Source of the DNA: JANPPS01 sp965246835 | Lineage (GTDB): Bacteria > Pseudomonadota > Alphaproteobacteria > Acetobacterales > Acetobacteraceae | Assembly (NCBI GenBank): GCA_965246835.1 | Contig: CBDFFQ010000001.1 | Location: 3,247,260-3,311,259 of the forward strand | Reading direction: 5' to 3' | DNA length: 64,000 nt | Shown: positions 9,066 to 16,928 of the stretch, one piece after another | Layout of the letters: every line of letters begins with the position of its first letter | Numbering within the stretch: position 1 is the stretch's first letter | Program-made: the position numbers and the translations under genes | Notes under the pieces: generated by a model | What the model saw: only the letters and a program-made list of their open reading frames with translations | Databases searched by the model: none | Told to the model about the DNA's origin: nothing

Positions 9066-9131
9066 TGACCTAACGGTAATATTACTTGGCTTTAACGCAC
9101 CCGCGGCCTGACCTGCGTCCCAGCAGAGTTG

Positions 9132-9593
9132 ATGGATGACATGGTTGACATGATCGAGGCCGCACGGCCCGGCGGCCTGGTTCCGGCGCCCAGCACTGGT
9201 ATGCTGTCGGAGCGAAACTTCCTGACGGGCCTCGCGAGTGACGGGTCGGTGAGCAATAGCGGATTTTGGACCTCCGCGAATTTCGGCCTGGCGCATAAAT
9301 GGAGCGGCGGCGTCGCGGGGAGCGGGGGCGGCACCGTGTCCTACTCGTTCGATAGCCGAGCGCTGTTCACACCGGCGGAACGCCAATCCCTGGTCTCGGG
9401 CCTCGCGCTATGGTCGGCGATCTGCAACATCTCGTTCACGGACGCGCCGAGCTATGGATCGTTGGTGTTCACGCGCAATAACTCCGGTTCCGAATACGAA
9501 AACGACAGGGATACTGGCACCAATGCCGGGTCCAGGCTTCTGGGGTACACGCTGTCGGCCTCGATCAACATCGACAAGTCATTGGAGATGTGA
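9132..9593 (+). CDS. Serralysin-like metalloprotease, N-terminal fragment (frameshifted gene, part 1)
   Basis: This frame encodes the first part of an M10B (serralysin-type) peptidase: no signal peptide, then FTPAERQSLVSGLALWSAICNISFTDAP, which resembles the serralysin pro-catalytic stretch where W-S-x-x-A/C-N-I-x-F precedes the zinc motif. It ends at TGA 9591 just before that motif. The zinc-binding half continues in the frame starting at base 9587/9590, so one base appears to be lost near 9575-9583. The start codon is uncertain (ATG 9132 or 9141; weak ribosome-binding site). Alone this fragment cannot be an active protease. Confidence 0.7.
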   Translation: MDDMVDMIEAARPGGLVPAPSTGMLSERNFLTGLASDGSVSNSGFWTSANFGLAHKWSGGVAGSGGGTVSYSFDSRALFTPAERQSLVSGLALWSAICNISFTDAPSYGSLVFTRNNSGSEYENDRDTGTNAGSRLLGYTLSASINIDKSLEM

Positions 9594-11230
9594 ACTCGTT
9601 CCAGTCGGTCGGCGCCTACGGGGTCGGATCCTTCGTCCATGAGGAGGGCCATATGATCGGCCTGGGGCATGGCGGCCCCTATAACGGCTCGGTCAACCCG
9701 GCGACGCAGCAATATTCTGCCTATGACAGCCGGCTCTGGACCGTGATGTCGTATTTGGTGCCGGGTGATCCGCGGGCGCGGTATGCGGGCCAAGACGGCA
9801 TTACCGGCACGAGCTGGGCCACGCGATACACACCGACCACGCCGATGATCGTGGACATCCTCGCGGCGCAGCAACTCTATGGCGCCCCGGTCACAACGCC
9901 GTTTTCTGGCGGGCAACGCTTCGGGTTCAACACCAATATCGCCGGGCCCACGGCGCGGTATTACGATTTCTCGGTCAACACGGTGCCGGTGGTGACGATC
10001 TGGGACCGGGGCACCGGCAACACGCTCGACCTGTCAGGCTATACGCAGGATTCGACCGTGAACCTCAATCCCGGTTCGTTCAGCAGCGTGGCTGGCTTGT
10101 CCAACAACGTGGCGATCGCGTTCGGCACGGCGATCGACTCCGCGGTGGGCGGGCCGGGCAACGACACGTTCTTCCTGAACGGCAATGATGACCGGATCGA
10201 CGGCAATCTGGGCTACGACACCGTGGTGCTGCCAGGCGCTAGAAGCGAGTACACCGTCCGCGCCCTCGGCCACGCCGTCGTGGTCCAGGACACGGTGCTG
10301 ACGCGCGGGGGCACCAACCTCCTGGTCAATGTGGAGGCGATCCGATTTGCCGACATGGGCGTGGCGGCGGGCGGTATCGTGACCTCGCCCCGGGACTTCA
10401 ACGGGGATGGGCTCGCGGACCACCTCTGGCAGAACACGGATGGCGTCGTGGCCGAATGGACCACGGGTGGCGGCACCGGGATCGTGGGCGGCGGTGGCGG
10501 CTGGACCGTGGCCGGCAGCGGCGATTTCGATGGCGATGGCAACGCCGACCTGCTGTGGCGGGATGCGTCCGGCACGGTGGTCGAGTGGTCGATGCGGGAC
10601 CGCGCCGTGCTGAGCAGCGGCGGAATCGGCGGGGACGGCACCTGGTCCGTGGTGACGACGGGCGATTTCAACGGCGACGGCAAGACCGACATTGTCTGGC
10701 GCAACGGCGCCACCGGCCAGTGCCAGCTCTGGGACATGGACGGCCGGGCGACCATCGCTGCGGGAAATTTGGGCGGGGACCTCGACTGGTCGATCGTCGG
10801 CAGCGGCGATTTCAATGGCGATGGCCACGCGGATTTGCTGTGGCGCAATACGAACGGCACCGTCGTGGAGTGGCTGATGAACGACCGCGCGGTGATCGAC
10901 GCCGGCACGATCGGCACCGACCCGTCCTGGCGTTTCGTGGCCGCCGCCGACTTCAACCGGGACGGGCGGTCCGACATTCTGTGGCGCAACGAGTTTTCGG
11001 GCGTGGTGCAGGAATGGGACATGTCGGGGCTGACGGTGCAGAGCTCGGGCGCCCTGGGCGGGGACCTCGGCTGGTCCGTGAGCCGGGCGGAGGACGTGAC
11101 CGGGGACGGCGCGGCGGATTTGTTCTGGCGGCAGGCGAGCAGCGGGGCGGTGGTGGAGTGGGATATGAGCGACCGGACCGTGACGGGCGCTCATGCGATC
11201 GGGGGGGATCTGGGGTGGCGGTTGGTGTGA
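9590..11230 (+). CDS. Serralysin-like metalloprotease with RTX and FG-GAP repeats, C-terminal fragment (part 2)
   Basis: This frame carries the zinc motif HEEGHMIGLGH (bases 9638-9670, the HExxHxxGxxH metzincin pattern) and the Met-turn VMSYL (about 9742-9756). An RTX-like calcium stretch GGPGNDTFFLNGNDDR follows near 10147. After it come six repeats of about 48 residues with the core DFNGDGxxDLLWRN and VVEWxM (10393-11230), the FG-GAP/VCBS type. The nominal start GTG 9590 has no ribosome-binding site; it is really the downstream half of the gene that begins at 9132. Family members are secreted by type I systems through a C-terminal signal; no transporter genes are in the window. Confidence 0.78.
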   Translation: MNSFQSVGAYGVGSFVHEEGHMIGLGHGGPYNGSVNPATQQYSAYDSRLWTVMSYLVPGDPRARYAGQDGITGTSWATRYTPTTPMIVDILAAQQLYGAPVTTPFSGGQRFGFNTNIAGPTARYYDFSVNTVPVVTIWDRGTGNTLDLSGYTQDSTVNLNPGSFSSVAGLSNNVAIAFGTAIDSAVGGPGNDTFFLNGNDDRIDGNLGYDTVVLPGARSEYTVRALGHAVVVQDTVLTRGGTNLLVNVEAIRFADMGVAAGGIVTSPRDFNGDGLADHLWQNTDGVVAEWTTGGGTGIVGGGGGWTVAGSGDFDGDGNADLLWRDASGTVVEWSMRDRAVLSSGGIGGDGTWSVVTTGDFNGDGKTDIVWRNGATGQCQLWDMDGRATIAAGNLGGDLDWSIVGSGDFNGDGHADLLWRNTNGTVVEWLMNDRAVIDAGTIGTDPSWRFVAAADFNRDGRSDILWRNEFSGVVQEWDMSGLTVQSSGALGGDLGWSVSRAEDVTGDGAADLFWRQASSGAVVEWDMSDRTVTGAHAIGGDLGWRLV

Positions 11231-11247
11231 TGTGAAGGAGAGTGCGC

Positions 11248-11910
11248 GTGCCGTTTGCGACATATATGGTTGCGTGCCGGGACGGCTCCATCTACACCGG
11301 TCATACCGAGAAGCTCGAAATTCGCTTCGATCAGCATAATTCCGGCTACTTTCCAACCTGCTACACCGTCAGCCGGAGACCGGTGACGTTGCTATGGTCC
11401 GAGACTTTCCAAACGCGCATCGAGGCGCTTGAGGCCGAACGGCAGATCAAGGGCTGGACGAAAGCAAAGAAGCTTGCGTTTGCCGCAGGTAGTTGGGCTC
11501 TGCTGGCGCAACTCGCCCGGTGCCGGACCGCGGGCCCTGTCGCGGGTCCTTCGACGGGCTCAGGACCAACGGAGCCTCTGGCGCGGGGAGCTGTCGCAAT
11601 TGTCTCCGACCCCGCTCGTCCTGAGCTTGTCGAAGGACCGACAGCCTGGCCCCGGACCCGGTGCCGGACGGCGGGCCCTGTTGCGGGTCCTTCGACGGGC
11701 TCAGGACGAACGGAGCCCGTGGTGCGCGGAGCTGTCGCAATTGTCCCCGATCCCGCTGGTCCTGAGCCTGTCGAAGGACCGACAGCCTGGCCCCGGACCC
11801 GGTGCCGGAAGGCGGGCCCTGTCGCGGGTCCTTCGACGGGCTCAGGACGAACGGAGCCCGTGGTGCGCGGAGCTGTCGCAATTGTCTCCGTCGAAGGACC
11901 GACAGCCTGA
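11248..11910 (+). CDS. GIY-YIG nuclease domain protein with repeat-encoded C-terminal extension
   Basis: Residues 1 to about 90 form a GIY-YIG domain of the short UPF0213/YhbQ-like type: ATYMVACRDGSIYTGHT, then LEIRFDQHNSG, YTVSRRPVTLLW and EALEAERQIKGWTKAKKLA. The conserved Arg, His/Asn and Glu positions are present. Beyond about residue 90 the frame continues through a tandem array and encodes almost three copies of a 47-residue unit (each 141 bp), ending at a TGA in the third unit. Homologous domains are normally about 90-110 aa, so the tail is probably read-through of repeat DNA. The start GTG 11248 is placed six bases after AAGGAGA; GTG 11242 is too close. Confidence 0.72.
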   Translation: MPFATYMVACRDGSIYTGHTEKLEIRFDQHNSGYFPTCYTVSRRPVTLLWSETFQTRIEALEAERQIKGWTKAKKLAFAAGSWALLAQLARCRTAGPVAGPSTGSGPTEPLARGAVAIVSDPARPELVEGPTAWPRTRCRTAGPVAGPSTGSGRTEPVVRGAVAIVPDPAGPEPVEGPTAWPRTRCRKAGPVAGPSTGSGRTEPVVRGAVAIVSVEGPTA

Positions 11911-12058
11911 CCCGGCCCGGTGCCGGAAGGCGAGCCCTGTCGCGGGTCCTTCGACGGGCTCAGGACCAACGGAGCCCCTGGCGCGCGGAGCTGTCGCCGT
12001 TGTCCTCGATCCCGCTGGTCCTGAGCTTGTCGAAGGACCGACAGCCTGACCCCGGCCT
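11519..12058. repeat. Tandem array of four 141-bp units, each with a pair of inverted 21-bp arms
   Basis: Units begin with GGTGCCGGA at 11519, 11660, 11801 and 11919. Each has a left arm starting GTCCTTCGAC (11546-11566, 11687-11707, 11828-11848, 11946-11966) and, 51 bases later, a near-complementary right arm (11618-11638, 11759-11779, 12018-12038). Unit 3 has lost 21 bp containing most of its right arm, and two further bases. The arms are of the REP-like kind found dispersed in many proteobacterial genomes. The array fills the space between the GIY-YIG gene and the convergent parE gene and may act as a transcription barrier for both. Confidence 0.92.
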
Positions 12059-12060
12059 AA

Positions 12061-14046
12061 TCAAACATCCACATTCACCTCATCCACCGTCCGAGCCCGC
12101 TCCTGAATAAACTGGAACCGCAACTCCGGCTTGCGCCCCATCAGGCTCTCCACCATCGCATCCGTCGCCACCTTGTCGTCCAGCAGCGCGTCCACCCGTA
12201 GCAGCGTGCGTTTGGCCGGGTTCATCGTCGTGTCTTTCAGTGCCATCGCCGGCATCTCGCCCAGGCCCTTGAAGCGGCTCACCTCCACCTTGGCGCCGGG
12301 CTTGAAGGCGGTGCGCATCAGGCGGTCCTTGTCGGCATCGTTCATGGCATAGACGGACTTCGCCCCCTGCGTGAGCCGGAACAGCGGCGGTTGCGCCAAA
12401 TACAGATGCCCCCCGGTAATCAGCTTCGGCAGCTTGCGGTAGAAGAAGGTCAGCAGCAACGAGGCGATGTGCGCGCCGTCCACGTCCGCGTCCGTCATGA
12501 TGATGACCCGGCCGTAGCGCAGCCGCGCCCCGTCATACCGCTCCCCGGCGCCGCAGCCCAACGCCTCGACCAGGTCCCGTAGCTCCACGTTGCCGGACAG
12601 CTTGTCGTCCGACGCGCTCGCCACGTTCAGGATCTTGCCCCGCAGCGGCAGCACCGCCTGCGTCTCGCGGTTGCGGGCCTGTTTGGCGGAGCCGCCGGCG
12701 CTGTCGCCCTCCACCAGAAAGATCTCGGTATCGTCGCGCACCTCCCGCGTGCAATCCGTGAGCTTGCCCGGCAGGCGCAGGCGTCTCGTGGCACTCTTGC
12801 GGCTGACATCCTTGCTCTCGCGGCGGCGCAACCGGTCTTCGGCGCGCTCGATCACGAACGCCAGCAAGCCGTCGGCCTGGCCGGGATGGGCGCCGAGCCA
12901 CTGGTCGAACCGGTCCCGCATCGCGGTCTCTACCAGGCGCTGCGCCTCGGGGCTGGTCAGCTTCTCCTTGGTCTGGCCCTGGAATTGCGGCTCGCGCACG
13001 AAGGCCGACAATTTGGCCGCCATCTGCGACTGTAGATCCTCCGCCGTCACGATCGCCGCGCGCTTGTTGGACCGCTGCTCGCCCCAGGCGCGCAGTCCCT
13101 TCAGCAGCGCCGCGCGGAACCCGGCCTCATGCGTGCCGCCCTGCGGCGTCGGCACCGTGTTGCAATAGGAATGCAGGAACCCATCCGCCCCATCGAGCCA
13201 CGCCACGGCCCATTCGACCCGGCCGCCCGTCTGCCCGTTGGAGGGCGGCAGCTCCGACTCGCCGGCCCAAATTTCCGGGACCGCCAGCTCGGTGCCGTCG
13301 ATGTCGTCCGTCAGGCTGTCCCGCAGGCCGCCCGGGAAGTGCAGCACGGCCTCAGCCGGGACGTCGCCGGTGACCAGCGCCGGGTCGCAGGTCCAGCGGA
13401 TCTTCACGCCGCGGAACAAATAGGCCTTGGAGCGGCATAGGCGGTAGAGACGCGCCGGGCTGAACCGCAACGCAGCAAAGATCTCGGGGTCCGGATGGAA
13501 GCGGATGCTGGTGCCGCGCCGGTTATGCACCGCCCCGGCATTCACGAGGGGCCCGAGCGGCTTTCCCCGCGCATAGGATTGCCGCCACAGCGTCCGTTCC
13601 CGCGCGACCTCGACCTCCATGGAGTCGGACAGCGCATTCACCACGGAGCTACCGACGCCGTGCAGCCCGCCCGACGTCGCATACGCCTTGCCGCCGAACT
13701 TGCCGCCCGAATGCAGCGTGGTGAGGATGACCTCCAACGCGCTCAGATGCTTGAACTTCGGATGTGGATCGACCGGGATGCCGCGGCCATTGTCGCGGAT
13801 GGTAAGCCAGTTGCCATCCTCGAGCGACACCTCGATCGCGCTGGCGTGCCCGGCCACGGCCTCGTCCATCGAGTTGTCCAGCACTTCGGCGGCGAGGTGG
13901 TGCAGGGCGGCTTCGTCGGTCCCGCCGATATACATGCCGGGGCGGCGGCGCACGGGCTCCAGGCCCTCGAGCACCTCGATATCCCGGGCGGAATAACTCC
14001 CCGGCTTATCCTCGCCGCTACCGAGCGAGGTCAGAAGATCGTTCAT
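12061..14046 (-). CDS. parE: DNA topoisomerase IV subunit B
   Basis: The product is a 661-aa type IIA topoisomerase ATPase subunit. The GHKL ATPase site shows EVLDNSMDEAVAG, DNGRGIPVD and GLHGVGSSVVNALS. The transducer carries the conserved QTKEKLTSPE. The TOPRIM domain has EGDSAGGSAKQARNRE, PLRGKILNV and MTDADVDGAHI. The C-terminal domain has RFKGLGEMP, as in ParE. The length (about 660) and the absence of a GyrB-type insert favour ParE over GyrB. It decatenates daughter chromosomes with ParC, which is not in the window. It ends two bases from the repeat array. Confidence 0.93.
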   Translation of the reverse strand: MNDLLTSLGSGEDKPGSYSARDIEVLEGLEPVRRRPGMYIGGTDEAALHHLAAEVLDNSMDEAVAGHASAIEVSLEDGNWLTIRDNGRGIPVDPHPKFKHLSALEVILTTLHSGGKFGGKAYATSGGLHGVGSSVVNALSDSMEVEVARERTLWRQSYARGKPLGPLVNAGAVHNRRGTSIRFHPDPEIFAALRFSPARLYRLCRSKAYLFRGVKIRWTCDPALVTGDVPAEAVLHFPGGLRDSLTDDIDGTELAVPEIWAGESELPPSNGQTGGRVEWAVAWLDGADGFLHSYCNTVPTPQGGTHEAGFRAALLKGLRAWGEQRSNKRAAIVTAEDLQSQMAAKLSAFVREPQFQGQTKEKLTSPEAQRLVETAMRDRFDQWLGAHPGQADGLLAFVIERAEDRLRRRESKDVSRKSATRRLRLPGKLTDCTREVRDDTEIFLVEGDSAGGSAKQARNRETQAVLPLRGKILNVASASDDKLSGNVELRDLVEALGCGAGERYDGARLRYGRVIIMTDADVDGAHIASLLLTFFYRKLPKLITGGHLYLAQPPLFRLTQGAKSVYAMNDADKDRLMRTAFKPGAKVEVSRFKGLGEMPAMALKDTTMNPAKRTLLRVDALLDDKVATDAMVESLMGRKPELRFQFIQERARTVDEVNVDV

Positions 14047-14106
14047 GCTGTGTTCCCATCCTGACCCCGAACGTAGTCGTCCGGGATCAGGGGGGCAACC
14101 TCGGGC

Positions 14107-14652
14107 TTAGTTGCGGAACGTCCCGCTCGGCTCCTGGGTATGGGCTTCGAGGAACCAGAGCTGCTTGTCCACGCCGCGCGAGACCTCCGTCAGGATGTCG
14201 GCGGTGTCCTTGTCCCCGGCGTCATCGGCCTCCTCGATGTTGGCGCGGACGGCGTTGGCGAAGGTCGCGTAGCGCTCGATCAGCGCCTTGATGTGGTCGG
14301 CGATCGCATAGATATCCGTGGGATACGGCTTCAGCTTCGTCTCGCGGTTCACCTCCTGCACAGTGCCGCGAGCGGTGCCGCCGAGTTGCGTGATGCGCTC
14401 GGCCATGGTGTCGACATACTCGTCCTGCTCGTCCCGGAAGCCGTCGAGCATCAGGTGGACGCCGATGAATTGCGGACCCTTCAGGTTCCAATGCGCCTGC
14501 TTGGTGATGAGGCTGAGGTCTATCGCGTCGGCCATGCGGGCCTGCAGGATCTCCATCGCCACGGCCTTGGCGTTGTTCTTCAGGTCGTTGTTGGTCTTGT
14601 GCAGGCGGGCGTTCTGGGTCTGGTCCTTGATCTCGTCGGGCTTGCTGGCCAT
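14107..14652 (-). CDS. dps: Dps family DNA-binding ferritin-like protein
   Basis: The product is 181 aa, including a Lys/Asn-rich N-terminal tail that could bind DNA. The intersubunit ferroxidase site of Dps is present: KQAHWNLKGPQFIGVH, then DGFRDEQDEYVDTMAERI. Dps stores iron and shields DNA from peroxide during starvation. ATG 14652 starts MASKPDEIKDQTQNARLHKT. It lies 31 bp downstream of the MFS gene on the same strand, so read-through is possible. Confidence 0.93.
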   Translation of the reverse strand: MASKPDEIKDQTQNARLHKTNNDLKNNAKAVAMEILQARMADAIDLSLITKQAHWNLKGPQFIGVHLMLDGFRDEQDEYVDTMAERITQLGGTARGTVQEVNRETKLKPYPTDIYAIADHIKALIERYATFANAVRANIEEADDAGDKDTADILTEVSRGVDKQLWFLEAHTQEPSGTFRN

Positions 14653-14683
14653 CGTGAAGGCGCTCCTGGTTTGTGGAATGCGC

Positions 14684-16324
14684 TCACAACGCCGTGGGGG
14701 GCTCCCCGTTCCGGACCCATGTGGCGCCCTGCCGGCTCGCGGGGTCCACGGCGATATAGCGGCAGGGAAGCGGCGCCTCGCTGTCATGGAACGCCGCCAC
14801 CCGGGCCAGCGCCTGGCGGTCGGAATCCGATAGGCGATTCAGCTCGCGCAGGTGGTCGGTCCAGCTTTGCATGGCCCAGACCTCCATCCAGCCATCGGCG
14901 TGTGCCACGTCTTCATACAGGCGCCAGACCAGGGCCCCGGCCCGGCCCCGGACATGCTGCACCTCGTTCATCGCATCGAGGAACGCGTCCCGGTCGCCGG
15001 GTGCGACGTGGTAGCGCATGGTCTCGAGGATGCGGCCGCGGGATTGCGGCAGATGGGAGGCGATCTCCGGATCCGGCGCCTCGGCCTGGGGCGGCGCCGG
15101 GATCGCGTCGGCCGGGGTGAACACGTAATCGAGGCCGTAGCCGCGCACGGCGAAGGCCAGCACCGCGGCGCTCGCCGCCGCCACCGCCATCGCGACCTGC
15201 AGCCCGAGCCAGCCGCCGAGCCACCCCCACAGCAACGAGCCTGCCGCCAGCGCGCCGTTGAATGCGAGCTGGTAGATCGCCAGCGCCCGCGCCCGCACCC
15301 AGGGCGGCGCCACCAGCTGCGCCGCCGCCTGCGCCGTGCTGGCCGCGGCCACCCAGCCCACGCCGAACAGCACCATGCCGACAGCCGCCAAAGACCAGTG
15401 CGTGCTGAGCGAAATCAACGACATGCCAGCGCACGAAAAAAGGGATGCGCCCAGCACCGTCGTGCCCCGCCCGGCGCGGCCCCGCAGCAGCGGCAGCAGC
15501 ATGCCGCTCGTGACGCCCCCCACGCCCATCAGCCCGAGCAGCAGCCCGAAACTGCCGGCGCCCAACCCCAGCTGCTCCCGCACCACGAGCGGCAGCAGCG
15601 CCCACGGCGCCGCGCACGGTAGAAAAAAGGCGATCGCCCGCATCATCGCCGCCCGCATCGCCGGGGTATGCTGCGCGAACCGCATGCCGGCCCGCATGGC
15701 GCCGATCAGGTGCTCGCGCGGCAGGGTGGAGCGGGTGGCCGTGCGCTTCCACACCACCAGCACGGCGATGCTGACCACGAACGAGGCGGCGAACAGCATG
15801 AAGGCGAGGGAGGGGCCGCCGAACACGATCAATACGCCGCCGAGCGCCGGGCCCAGCGCGCGGGCCAGGTTGAAGCCGATGCCGTTCAACGCGATCGCCT
15901 GCACCAGGTCCACCCGCGGCACCACCTCCGGCACCGTGGCGCCCCAGGCGGGCTGATACATGGCGGAGCCGATGCCGATCGCGAACGTCAGCGCAATCAG
16001 CCCGGCGGCATCGATCATCCCGGCATAGGTCAGCACCGCCAGCAGCGTCGCGGCCGCCATGGTCCAGATCTGTGCCCCGATCAGGAAGCGCCGCCGGTCC
16101 ATCGTGTCCGCCAGGGCGCCCGCCGGCAGCGCCAGCAGGAAGGTCGGGATGATCGTCGCCGCCTGGATCAGGCTCACGCTGATCGGTGAGGGCGAGAGCG
16201 AGGTCATGAGCCAGCCGGCGCCGGTATTCTGCGTCCAGGTGCCGAGCGCGGTCACCACGTTGGCGATCCACAGGCTGCGGAACACGCCATGGCGAAGCGG
16301 CAGCAGGGCGGGGGGCGCGCGCAT
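14684..16324 (-). CDS. MFS transporter (MFS_3/EntS-like) with C-terminal soluble domain
   Basis: The product is 546 aa. The first about 400 residues form a 12-segment major facilitator: FRSLWIANVVTALGTWTQ at the start, the loop motif GALADTMDRRRFL between segments 2 and 3, and GFNLARALGPALGG, as in the DHA3/enterobactin-exporter group. A hydrophilic C-terminal part (about residues 425-546: ILETMRYHVAPGDRDAFLDA, VWRLYEDVAHADGWMEVWAM) looks like a dimeric alpha-beta barrel/antibiotic-monooxygenase-type fold. The substrate is unknown. It lies 18 bp after the yceI gene and is probably co-transcribed with it. Confidence 0.82.
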   Translation of the reverse strand: MRAPPALLPLRHGVFRSLWIANVVTALGTWTQNTGAGWLMTSLSPSPISVSLIQAATIIPTFLLALPAGALADTMDRRRFLIGAQIWTMAAATLLAVLTYAGMIDAAGLIALTFAIGIGSAMYQPAWGATVPEVVPRVDLVQAIALNGIGFNLARALGPALGGVLIVFGGPSLAFMLFAASFVVSIAVLVVWKRTATRSTLPREHLIGAMRAGMRFAQHTPAMRAAMMRAIAFFLPCAAPWALLPLVVREQLGLGAGSFGLLLGLMGVGGVTSGMLLPLLRGRAGRGTTVLGASLFSCAGMSLISLSTHWSLAAVGMVLFGVGWVAAASTAQAAAQLVAPPWVRARALAIYQLAFNGALAAGSLLWGWLGGWLGLQVAMAVAAASAAVLAFAVRGYGLDYVFTPADAIPAPPQAEAPDPEIASHLPQSRGRILETMRYHVAPGDRDAFLDAMNEVQHVRGRAGALVWRLYEDVAHADGWMEVWAMQSWTDHLRELNRLSDSDRQALARVAAFHDSEAPLPCRYIAVDPASRQGATWVRNGEPPTAL

Positions 16325-16342
16325 GGCGGCGATGGTGGCCTG

Positions 16343-16873
16343 TTACGGGGCGGCGGGGAAGCCGGGCGGCAGCCGCACCGTGAAGCGGATGCGCACCTCG
16401 GGGCCCGCCAGGTTCGGCCGGGCGCCCATGCCCCACTCCGCGCGCCGCATCGGGCCGCTGGCGATCCAGTGCGTCCGGTCCCGCGTGACGGCGAGGGAGA
16501 GCGGCTTCGCGACGCCGTGCAGCAGCAGCGTGCCCTCGATCCGCGGGCCGGTGCAGGCGCCGGTGAATTCGAACGCGGGATGCCGGGTCACGTCCAGCAG
16601 GTCCGGTCCGATCGCGTCGGCGGTCATGTCCGGGTCGGGCATCTGCAAACTGGCGGCCTCGGCCTTGACCACGATGTGGCAGGCCCTGGGGTCCTGGTCA
16701 TCGAGGGTCAGGGTGCCGGTGAAGCGGGTGAAATGCCCGTCGATCGGCAGGAAGCCGAGGCCGTAGGCGCGAAATGCCGTCTCCGTGCCCGGCGGCGCGA
16801 GCGGCACGGTGAGCGGTGCCGCCAGGGCCGGGCCCGCGACCAGGAGCATCCCCAGCCACCATGGGTTGCGCAT
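16343..16873 (-). CDS. YceI family periplasmic lipid-binding-like protein
   Basis: The product is 176 aa with a signal peptide (MRNPWWLGMLLVAGPALAA). The mature part follows the YceI lipocalin-like pattern: FRAYGLGFLPIDGHFTRFTG, LDVTRHPAFEFTG, GTLLLHGVAKPLSLAVT and RAEWGMGARP. Family members bind isoprenoid-type lipids in the periplasm, but the partner here is unknown. ATG 16873 is preferred to the in-frame ATG 16894 because GAGAGGG lies just upstream of it. It is divergent from the bdhA gene. Confidence 0.85.
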   Translation of the reverse strand: MRNPWWLGMLLVAGPALAAPLTVPLAPPGTETAFRAYGLGFLPIDGHFTRFTGTLTLDDQDPRACHIVVKAEAASLQMPDPDMTADAIGPDLLDVTRHPAFEFTGACTGPRIEGTLLLHGVAKPLSLAVTRDRTHWIASGPMRRAEWGMGARPNLAGPEVRIRFTVRLPPGFPAAP

Positions 16874-16928
16874 CCGACCCTCTCTCTGCTTCATGCCGTC
16901 CTGTTCCGGCCGGCTATGGAGACGATGA

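Noticed and set aside
9575..9595. Programmed -1 frameshift in the serralysin gene
   Set aside because: There is no slippery heptamer or obvious downstream structure; a one-base deletion or sequence error is simpler.
11519..12058. Possible CRISPR array
   Set aside because: The units are 141 bp with near-identical sequence throughout; there are no short repeats with unique spacers and no cas genes.
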